This document shows positions 55,503 through 64,000 of a DNA stretch of 64,000 nucleotides, piece by piece (positions within the stretch are counted from its first letter, which is position 1; every line of letters begins with the position of its first letter). Below the pieces are notes generated by a model. It saw only the letters and a program-made list of their open reading frames with translations, did not search any database and had not been told where the DNA came from. Source of the DNA: Parascedosporium putredinis (lineage: Eukaryota; Ascomycota; Sordariomycetes; Microascales; Microascaceae). Made by a program: the position numbers and the translations under genes. Where the stretch lies: positions 1,860,001 to 1,924,000 of the forward strand of contig CASHTG010000019.1 of NCBI GenBank assembly GCA_949357655.1, written 5' to 3'.

Positions 55503-57625
55503 GTTACTTGCACAGGCCCCCTGTTTCTTGCCGAAGTTCGGCTTTCAACGAATCGCTTCAACCTAGGGGACTTTCAGGCGGCCTTTTTTCACCCTACTAG
55601 CATTTTCACCACAAACCTTGCTTGTATTTTTATGGTCCCAATCCGGCCTTTGGGGTTCCAACCGGCAGACCGACGGTCATCTTTCTTCGTCCTTTTTTCT
55701 TCTTTTTTTCTTAACTCTATAAGAAGACACCATCGTCGCTAGGGTGCCGCGTCTCACCTCATTCCGTCTAACGACCTTTCTCTTTTTTCTCTCTAAAATT
55801 CCCTTTGGCGGGCCTTGCCATACAACCCTTTCCTTTGTGGCTGGAAAGAATTAGAGCCAGATGGGCCAAAGCTATAGATGTGCTCAAAGGGGAACTCGAT
55901 TCTCCCCTGGGGATGGATGGTATACAGCCCCTTTTGTGACAATATTGCCTCCTTTTGGCATCTAGAAACGAAGAGGAGAATGGAGAAGAGCATAGACCTG
56001 GGAATCATTGATTTTTCTAATGTTTAGGAACCTGGCGTTTGAAGTTGTACAATTCTTTTCCTCCTAAAAAATGAACAAATAACAGAAATTGTGGACGAAC
56101 AAGATATCTTATGTATAGCGAGTGGTGACTTTTGTTTCGTTTTCTTGTGCTGGCTTTGAAATCAATAGGCTTCAAACTGTAGTTTCTTTATATGTACCCT
56201 CATACGCCTCTGGTTCTGAATATGTCTCCTCTTTGCGCCTACATGAACGATCCTTCATTCCGTCCGTGTTCGAATGGAGTAGATCATGGTAGAGCAAATC
56301 CTAGGAGCATGTGAGAATAAGAGCCAAGATTCTGGAACTCTACTAGGCTTCGGCGCCCTCGGATAGATCAATGTCGTCGACGCGTGGCTCGTGCCGTTCG
56401 ACTGGGCCTCCCGCGAGTCGCAGCTGCACATGTAGTCGGCTGCAGGCGCAGGGTGATAGAGGTAGGGATACTTTTCCTACCCCTCGTCACACATGTCACC
56501 ATTTAATTCCCGGTTTCTGAAAGCAATCACGCCCGAAAGGTTTTTGCTTCTCCTATTTTTCTTTCTTATGTCTTTCTTCGTTTCTTGTCTTTATTTATTT
56601 ATTTATTTTTAGGGAGGGGAGGGAGACAAGCTTAAAAATTTTTGGGGTGCCATTCTGAAGCGCCGACAGAGAGAGCCATACCTCGGTACCGTTGACCTTT
56701 AGAAATCAAACCTCGACCGTGATATTGGTGGGGTATAGATTGGAGAGTAAGATCTATGGACCCCCTCACTACACGAACCAGGCGAGCCAGCACGGGTGCT
56801 TTCAATGACGGATAGTGTATATGTGAAAATACTCTGCGCCCTCTGTGGCAGGTGCCCTAGAACATTGCATCTATATAAGAACGCGGTGGGTTTCTCCTTG
56901 TTAGCACTTCGCTTAGATCAATTCGAGAAAATGCTCCCCGGAAGCTTCCCCAAAAAAGAAAAAAGAAAAAAAGAAACAAAAAGAGGGGGATAAGAATACA
57001 GAGAAAGAGTGCCCACTTTTGCACTGTCTGTTTGGAGGATGGTTGTGTGCGCCCCCGCGTCCGTTTTGGGTCGGCTATTATTATTGTTGCTCCACGGCCA
57101 TTCAAGCGAACTCCCGATTTTGTTGAGTGGACTTGATTCACACTGTAGCGAACCTGGAGAGGAATCAAGCTATCAGCCGCCCCCTTCACCCCTCGTTTAA
57201 ACCGCTATTCTTCAACTGCATCCTTCAGGGACGAATTCGCGACTGGAGACGAGGAGTCAACAACGGCGAACCAGGACAAACCACGACGGCTACATGTAGT
57301 TGTTACAAGAGTGGCTTTTCTCCCAAGAAGTGCATGTGAAATATCTGTTGGCGCCAGGCAGGTATAGCTTCCAAGATAAACTAGACCGCATCGCATTACA
57401 GCAGCCCTCTTGCTGCCTCTTCAGTCTCTCCCGGTCCCTGCCTCTCTTTTTTGAGGCCTTTTCTTCTTCTTCTTTTTTTCTTTTCTTTTTCGCATTTTCT
57501 CCTTTTCTTTTTTTCTTTTCTTATTTCTTCTTCTTGGGTTCGGTTCTGGATATCTTACCTTGGAATCTTACGGACTATCCTTCGAAACATTTTATTGTCC
57601 CGTCTTTTGAATACAGAAGCCTAGC
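55503..57625. other. 2.1-kb tandem spacer (MDM38 / ADK2), no gene seen
   Basis: The left part is T-rich with a TTTA repeat near 56588-56607. The right part (57420-57560) is a strong pyrimidine tract leading to ADK2. No coding frame was recognised. Confidence 0.5.
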
Positions 57626-58512
57626 ATGAGCCTGAGGAGGGCTGCCAGGGTTATTCTCGTTGGAGCGCCGGGCGTTGGAAAAGGGACGCAGTCAGATCGC
57701 CTCCTCACGCGGTTCGCCCAGCTTCAATCTATAAGTTCCGGAGATCTACTGCGCCAAAATGTCAAGAATAAAACCCCCTTGGTGAGAATTCGTGCGCGCT
57801 ACCTCTGTAATGATTAGCCAAGTATTAACCTGGCTTGTACGCTGTAGGTATCAAAGTGGAAAATGTCATGAAAGCAGGTGGTCTCGTCTCGGACGACCTA
57901 ATTCTCAGATTGATCTCGAACGAGTTTTTCAAGAGAGGCTGGTTGAAGGGCCAGGGTCCTCCTCAACTTATGACACTCGCCTCGACGTCTACCGCTGGAC
58001 CTGAATCCCTCGATGGCTCCCCTGCCCAGGACGTGGTTGACTCTATCCTCAAATCCCCTCTACAACCCGACGAAGCCCACCTGCTTCCCGAGGCATCCGA
58101 CTCCCCATCTGCCTCATTCATACTGGACGGGTTTCCGCGCACAGCGGCGCAAGCAGAAATGCTCGACAAGATCATTCCCATCAATCTCGTTGTCTCCATC
58201 ACGACCCCTTTTGATGTCATACTGGAGCGCATCTCGGGTCGCTGGGTCCATGAACCATCGGGACGAGTTTACAATACCACATTCAACGCGCCCCGTTCTC
58301 CAGGCATCGATGACGTTACAGGCGAGCCGCTTGTTCAACGCCCAGACGACTCGGAGGAGGTGTATCGGGCAAGGTTTGCCAAGTTTGAAGAAACCAGCCG
58401 GCCGCTCCTGGATCACTATGCTAGAAAAGGCATTCTTTGGGAAGCAAGCGGGCTTAGCAGTGACGAGATCACTCCCAAAGTCTTTCAACAATTTGAGAAG
58501 ATGTTCTGTTAG
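57626..58512 (+). CDS. ADK2: Mitochondrial adenylate kinase 2 (GTP:AMP phosphotransferase)
   Basis: Exons are 57626..57781 and 57848..58512, about 273 residues. The enzyme phosphorylates AMP in the mitochondrial matrix, usually with GTP. The P-loop is GAPGVGKG (residues 13-20). The NMP-binding part is SSGDLLRQNV. After the intron comes KVENVMKAGGLVSDDLILRLI. FILDGFPRTAAQ is then reached after an insertion of about 50 residues rich in Pro/Ser/Asp, longer than in bacterial enzymes. The LID segment is GRWVHEPSGRVYNTTFNAP with no zinc cysteines. One break at C run 57774-57778 is inferred from intron phase. Exon 1 as written ends in phase 0, but the acceptor needs one base, and a sixth C gives KNKTPLGIKVENV. 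Confidence 0.88.
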
Positions 58513-59363
58513 CGGAGCTATATACCCGTATATTGTATACTTTAGATGTGTTCGTAATCCAAGCTTTGAGTTTCAAAATGTAATTTTTCTTGCACTTAAC
58601 CTCGTTGAATAGTCCAACTCGCTTCGCCTAGCATCGTGTGATGAATTCTGCGTCACCAGCTCCACGCCGCGCGTCTTCCAGGCCCCAGAAGGGCTGCAGC
58701 CTTGGGTCTGTCCATAATGAGGGGCATCAATGGTCAACAATGGTCGGTCCAGCTATCCTGCGCTCTCTCCCACGAGTCTGGTCAGGGCCTGTACTCGCGC
58801 CGATGGCTCTGGTCTAGCTGGGGCGATTTATTGTAAAGTAAATGGGGTTATGGGTACCTCGGTACTAAAGGAAGTGGTGGCAGCATCAATTGATCAGTGA
58901 TGAATCAGATTGCCCAGGATTGTTGGCTCACAATTGACGCATTGGTTTGGGAGGCTGGATGGGTGGCGTGGATGTGGATAGACGAAGTACCTTGTACCCT
59001 CAGCTCAGAGCTTGGCAGGGCAGTTTAACACGGAAGCAAGCCATCAGAAGGGAAACAGTGGATTGATCCACCATCAATGAGTTGATCTCTGGCGATGGCA
59101 TGGGGCTGCCAAGAACCTACGTAATCCGCATCCCCAGATCTGTGCTACCGGCGTCCACCTAATCAATTGAGCACCACCTTTGGATTCTTCCCCCAACCAT
59201 GAGCTTTAGCCCATGGCCACGGTTTGTCCCTAACGACGTCCCCATAACCGATCTTTCCGGCGGTTTTTGATTTTTATCACCCTACGCTGCCGGCACACCC
59301 GATCCTACTAACTTCGTCGCAACCCCGTACTAACGTAACCTAACGTAACCCACAACGAATGTC
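58513..59363. other. Tandem spacer (ADK2 / SNX4), no gene seen
   Basis: An 850-base spacer. It has a tandem AACGTAACCT-type repeat just before the SNX4 start (59331-59350). No coding frame was seen. Confidence 0.45.
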
Positions 59364-60904
59364 ATGGCTGTCATCGAACAGGATACCTTTTCCAATGTGT
59401 CGTGGCAGAGCGATCGCGGCGACCAAAGCCCTGGTTATGGGGCGGGGACTGGCGGTGGTATCGAGGCCGTGAGCGACCGTATGCTAGCAGAGGGCGGCAG
59501 CCGTGGCGATGACCTAGAAGGGCATCTATCCGGCTCCGAGAAGCTAGACTGTGTCGTGTCATCCCCCATCAAAGAGAACGACGGAACGAAAGATGCTTTT
59601 GTCTCCTACTTGATTACAACTCAGGCAAGTATATAAACGTGAACCCTCTCCCACCGCCGCAGCGCTTCTTGTAGCTGTAAAGGCACTTCACTTCATTCTA
59701 CCCGACCCAACGTGCTAATTCAAAGGCTGCCCCGCACCTGGCTACCAGTCCACCTTTCCCTCCTTTCAGAAACCAGTGACGACTGTGCGCCGGCGCTTCA
59801 CAGACTTTGTCTTCCTTTACAAGTCCCTCAGCAAAGATTTCGTAGCGTGTGCGGTTCCCCCATCCCCGACAAGCAGCGAATGGAATATGTCCGAGGCGAC
59901 CGATTCGGCCCCGACTTCACTGCCCGCCGCGCTCACAGCCTCCAACGTTTTCTGGCGAGGCTCGCTCTCCACCCTGTTCTCCGCCGCTCTTCCATCCTTC
60001 ACACCTTTCTCGAGAGCCCCGAATGGAACGCGACGATGCGGTCCCGCTCAACGCGAGCCTCAACGTCCTCAGACCACGGCTCCGGTGGTGTGTTCGACAA
60101 CTTTGCTGACACATTTATCAACGCCTTTACCAAGATACATAAACCAGACAAAAGGTTTATAGAGGTCAAGGAAAAGAGCGACAAACTCGACGAAGACCTG
60201 TCACATGTTGAAAAGGTCATGGCTAGAGTGACTCGTCGTGAGGCGGATTTGGAAACGGATTTCAAGGACCTGGCGGAGCAGTTCCAGAGGCTCATCAGCC
60301 TAGAACCTGGCGTGGAGACTCCCTTAAGAGCCTTTTCCAACTCTGTTGAGGATACATCTGCGGGACTTAAGAAGCTCAAAGATGTCACCGACCAGGGCTA
60401 TCTCGGCAGCTTGAGAGACATGCAGGCCTATGACCAAGCGCTCAAGAACCTGCTCAAGGCGCGAGAGCAGAAGCAGCTTGATTTTGAGCAACTCACAGAA
60501 TATCTCAATAAGAGCACCGCTGAACGGGATGCTTTGCAGTCTGGGAGCCACTACTATAGCGCCACTGGCGGTATCACCGCCGGGGCTAGCGGTTTCATCC
60601 GGTCCAAGATTGAGGACGTGCGAGGGTGGACCACGAGCAGGCAAGGCGAGAACGCCAACGCAAGCTGGAACTCAGAATCGAAGAACTTACGCGTGAGGTT
60701 GAAGAGGCAAGGAATATGAGCGAGATGTTTGACGAGGAGGTTGTGCGCGAGGTGTCCGACTTTGAGCGCATCAAGAGGATTGAGCTGAAGAAGGAGTTTC
60801 GTACCTTGGCTGATGCTCACATTGACTTTTATGGCGACTCCATCGAGATTTGGGATAAGTACATCGAAGACATGGAGAAGGAAGGGCGTGCATTGCCCCC
60901 GTGA
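59364..60904 (+). CDS. SNX4: Sorting nexin 4 (PX-BAR, Snx4/Atg24)
   Basis: Exons are 59364..59624 and 59749..60904, about 472 residues. Snx4 dimers recycle SNAREs from endosomes and support selective autophagy. The PX domain (about 60-185) reads ENDGTKDAFVSYLITTQ, STFPSFQKPVTTVRRRFTDFVFLY, LPDKQRMEYVRGDRF-type (here VPPIPDKQRMEY) and RAHSLQRFLARLALHP. The BAR part is FDNFADTFINAF, RVTRREADLETDF, LRDMQAYDQALKNLL and REVSDFERIKRIELKKE. The intron has a GC donor (CAG|GCAAGT) and a CCAG acceptor, and spliced this way the PX frame closes in phase 0. Two breaks (C run 59857-59861 and G run 60624-60626) are healed by one base each. It converges with KEX2. Confidence 0.9.
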
Positions 60905-61514
60905 AGAAATGCGCTCCCCGTTAGATTATTAGAGGCTCTGCTGTGCTGTCTTGAAACCGGACAGCGATTCTTCCCTCTCTCCAGTCTTTCTCTCTGTCAC
61001 TCTCCCTCTCTCCTTTATCCCGCTATCTCCATTATGTTTTACTCTACTCTTCCTTCCTCTTTGGGCTTCCATTTCCACCCAGGGAACAGCCCTAGCTGGC
61101 GAATTAGGGTGTTCAATGAAGATGATTTAGGATTAAGCTACCTGCCCAACCTCCGTCGGGTCAGAGGGGTTCCTCGGCTCCTACTGGCTGTGCCTCATAC
61201 ATGTATGTACTACCGGGATGCAGTCTCGTAAACATCCACACAAGCCTCCTATATCAACGGTCGAAAGCTATCGCAATTGGAGGCACGCTTTGTGGGCCCC
61301 CGCATAGCACAGCAAGAAGCTTAGAACAAGACTGGTAGAGGACAGTCGTAGACGCCAAAAAGGGACAAGTCGGCTTTCTATAAACTATGCTAAATATGAA
61401 TGAACCCTAATGCAACATGAGCGACGACTTCAGGGAAAGAATGATACTAATACTAGCAACGAAGGAGCGAAAGAACTTGAAAAAGAAAATGCATAGTACA
61501 GATGTTCATTCCAG
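60905..61514. other. Convergent spacer, no gene seen
   Basis: The 3'-to-3' spacer between SNX4 and KEX2. C/T-rich sequence follows the SNX4 stop. Nothing else is seen. Confidence 0.5.
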
Positions 61515-64000
61515 CTAGCGCCCCGAGTCCAAGAGTCTGTTCTGCTGAGTTCGATTGTAGTCCTCGTCGTCTTCATCATCATCCTCGCCGATGACATGGT
61601 GTGGCTCCTCCTCATCCCTAATTTGGGTGCTGAGAGGCAGACGCTCATCAGAACCATCTCTATACCCAACCTCGAAATCGCTATCATCATCGCTACCTCC
61701 GGCAAAGGCATCATACAACTCACCCCCACGTGTACGGCGGGATTGCCCAGTAGGATGGGATCCCTTCTCGCCACCCGCGTAGCCGTCAGGATCCTCCGCA
61801 AGAGGCTCAAATTCGTAATCTTCCCCTTGGTTATTCCTCAGTTGCTTCCGTCGAGCCATCCAGAGATAGATGCCCAGGCCCACACAGAATGCGATAATGA
61901 GGGCAAGGGCTCCGTAAATCCACACTTGAGCGCGGGAAGACACGCCAAAGCTAGGAAGCCACGAAACCCAAGACGAGGATGTTGTTGTCGCTTGCTCAGC
62001 ACTGCCCTGTTGTGTTCCAGTAGGCTTGCTTATTTGTGGACGATTAGGCTCCGAAGAAGTAGCCGTGGCGGGGTCAGCAGTCGCCGACTTAGTAGGAAGA
62101 GAGACCGTGCTGGCAAGGATTGCGGTAGTTGCGATGAGGGCTGTGGTAGCAGTAGCAGCACCAGTGGTGCTCGCGATACTGGCGTGGTCGTTGGCGTGGT
62201 CGTTGTCATCGTCCTCCTGAGGCATTGGTAGTTTGACAACCTTTTCGGGATCGATGGATTCCCCCACAACTTCAGATGCCAGTCAACCCAGGCCCCCTCA
62301 AATTCGTTTTGCTTAGTATCCCTAACAACAATGGTCCACTTGCCAATGCCACTTTCGCCCCTGTTGAAACAATTTCGAATATTAGCACCAGGGTTTACTA
62401 AGTCAGGGGAAGACCAAGCTGAGGAGGAAGGGCTGCCAGAGAAGACAGTCGTGCTGGACCCAGCAGCATTGTGCCACTCGGTAAACAGACGTAGACGACT
62501 TACCAATGTGCAACACTCATAAAAGTCCAGTCGATATAACCAGTGTTTGCCGTGTCGAGTTTCCGAGTAGTCGCTATGTGGCTAATGACATTATCAGGAC
62601 TGATCAGGTCTACACTGAGGTCTCCACGCCGAGTGTGGTTAACATTCATAGTAACCGTAACATGCTCCACCCGCTCAAGATTAGCTTCCTTTAACATCTC
62701 AGCCGTGATTTCAAAGCTCCCTGACAGCCCATCTTCTCCCTGAGGTATCGCTTTGTTGACCTGGATCCAGGGGGAGAAGAACCAGGCCTGAGGCTTGACC
62801 TTGGACCAGGTTTTGGCCAGCTCAACTGCACCGTACGTGTCGATTTTGCCGTATCCAAATGTGTGGCTAAACTGCCGCCCAACTGAAGTAGGCCGCCAAT
62901 CAGCACCCTCATCATCAATTCTCACAGCCGTATTCATCAGAATATATTGAGTGTCTCGCCATGTGAGCTCTGGCCGTGCCTCAAGGACAAGGGCAAGGAT
63001 GCCGGCGGCAAGTGGTGCGGCTGCCGATGTGCCTCCGTGTCCAGTGTAGCATTTGTTGGTACCAACGTCAGTAGTATGCTACGAGCAAGCGTTAGCTAGA
63101 CAAATCACGACGTAGACATAACGAACAACTTGCCCCGAGTACCGCGCCGCTCGGGGGGCTCTTACAATCGCGTCGCTGCTCCCGCTGCTATAGGTGACCA
63201 CAAGTTGGGCCGAGCAATGCTCAGAGTAGTACGGGTGCTTCCCTGCCCGATCCACTGCCCCAACTGTGATGCTATAGATAGAATTGGTGTAGCCATCGAA
63301 GTTGCAATTGTCTTCGTTCGCCGCTCCATTTCCGCTTGCAAACACGTAGATGGACCCTAGCCCGCCGCGGCCATCCTGAATCCCTTTCAGCATTGCTTGC
63401 CTGATAGGGATACCCGGCGCCTCCATGGAACGACCATCGTCAGGCGGGCCCCATGAACAGGAGTAGATTTGATTGTTTTGGTAATCGTAGGTCATGGCCA
63501 CTGCCTCATCCTCATCGCTGATGAGCTTGCTTAAAATCCGCAGGCCGGACACCCTGGCCTCGTAAGCTACACCTACGCCACAGACATCGTTCCGTACGGC
63601 CGCGATCTCTCCAGCACAGCGCGTGCCATGATGATCATCAGATAGTCTAGGTCTGGGCTCCGGTCCAGGGTCATTGAAGTCCCAGGATCCCTCAGCATAG
63701 TAGTTGTCCTTAAGATCTAGACTTGACATGTCGAGGCCATCATCTACCATAGCGACGATACTTCCCTTGCCCTTGATGCCTTGAAGCCAGACGCCAGTGA
63801 CGTTGACATCATGACCAACCTGGATCGTATTGAGAAGGTGCCATTGGTTTTTGAATATAGGGTCACTGATTTCAAGTGTGTCCATAACCTCTCGCTGCTT
63901 CGTAAGAGCAGAGGCATTCGGGCTCTCGATTCGGGGGTAAGCAGTGGCCTTATCGTCTTTGCGAGGTAGAAATCCCGCGGGGGAGGGGGTATCGTCCTCT
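61515..64000 (-). CDS. KEX2: Kexin (Kex2-type proprotein convertase), N-terminus outside window
   Basis: Visible exons are >64000..63166, 63078..62504 and 62360..61515, about 751 residues. Kexin cuts pro-proteins after Lys-Arg/Arg-Arg in the late Golgi. The catalytic domain shows the Asp loop (MVDDGLDMSSLDL), the His loop (SDDHHGTRCAGEIAA), the oxyanion Asn (VFASGNGA) and the Ser loop (HGGTSAAAPLAAGIL). A P domain follows (LERVEHVTVTMNVNHTRRGDLSV, YIDWTFMSVAHWGESGIGKW). Next come an Ala/Thr/Ser-rich stalk and one membrane helix (VWIYGALALIIAFCVGLGIYLW). The cytosolic tail has EDYEFEPL and an acidic DDDEDDEDYN stretch, as in Golgi-retained kexins. One break at plus-strand C run 62261-62265 is healed by one base and restores KLWGESIDPEK. 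The signal peptide and prodomain lie beyond the right edge. Confidence 0.93.

Noticed and set aside
57782..57847. Non-canonical splice site in ADK2
   Set aside because: The phase mismatch is explained by one missing C in the run at 57774-57778 with ordinary GT and AG borders, matching the error pattern elsewhere.
5922..62267. Reading the broken genes as pseudogenes or programmed frameshifts
   Set aside because: All 40 breaks have the same sign and most fall in mononucleotide runs. They affect essential genes such as SPT5, and conserved motifs are intact on both sides. A sequencing cause is far simpler.
1..64000. tRNA, 5S rRNA, CRISPR, transposon or biosynthetic cluster
   Set aside because: No B-box-like GGTTCGAATCC context, no regular spacer-repeat array, no transposase or reverse-transcriptase motifs, and no synthase genes were found by eye. 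A covariance-model scan would be needed to exclude small RNAs.

Overview
The window is nuclear DNA of a filamentous ascomycete (Pezizomycotina), most likely a Sordariomycete. The evidence is short introns with GTATGT/GTAAGT donors, CTAAC/CTGAC-like branch sites and YAG acceptors, spacers of 0.4-4 kb, and single-copy genes typical of the group: an AA9 lytic polysaccharide monooxygenase, a DUF1748 protein, an Atg28p-domain protein, a three-exon RPL31 and kexin. I cannot name the species.

Twenty-two genes can be supported. From left to right they are: an Ala/Pro-rich protein (cut by the left edge), RPP1/Rpp30 (RNase P), a zinc-ribbon protein, a JEN1-type monocarboxylate transporter, an RMD8-like DUF155 protein, a CCC2-type copper P-ATPase, CSN7, RAX1 (RGS domain), RPL31, a UBE2C-type E2, CHK1, a SprT-like putative metalloprotease, a NADAR-domain protein, a secreted AA9 LPMO, a DUF1748 protein, an Atg28p-domain coiled-coil protein, a WDR68/DCAF7-type WD40 protein, SPT5, MDM38/LETM1, ADK2, SNX4 and KEX2 (cut by the right edge). 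The first 17 genes strictly alternate in strand. WDR68-SPT5-MDM38-ADK2-SNX4 then run in tandem on plus, and KEX2 faces them. I see no transposon, biosynthetic cluster, rRNA, tRNA or CRISPR array. The genes are housekeeping functions plus two nutritional genes (JEN1, AA9), and nothing suggests that they act as one pathway.

The main technical observation is that 14 of the 22 genes are broken by small frame errors, 40 in all. Each is repaired by adding one base (36 cases) or, in four cases, two bases (or removing one), usually in a C or G run. Splice phases and reading frames then agree from end to end. This is best read as homopolymer undercalling in the assembly, not as pseudogenes. The block from 21.0 to 30.1 kb (CSN7, RAX1, RPL31, UBE2C, CHK1) has none.

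The more biological curiosities are a perfect 54-bp palindrome between CHK1 and the SprT-like gene, short palindromes recurring in spacers, a GC-AG intron in SNX4, a six-base first coding exon in the DUF1748 gene, a frame-neutral intron inside the NADAR active-site motif with a possible alternative mitochondrial N-terminus, a Thr-to-Val change in the JEN signature, and a copper ATPase with a fourth HMA-like domain that lacks its metal-binding cysteines. I did not find a convincing new multi-gene system.
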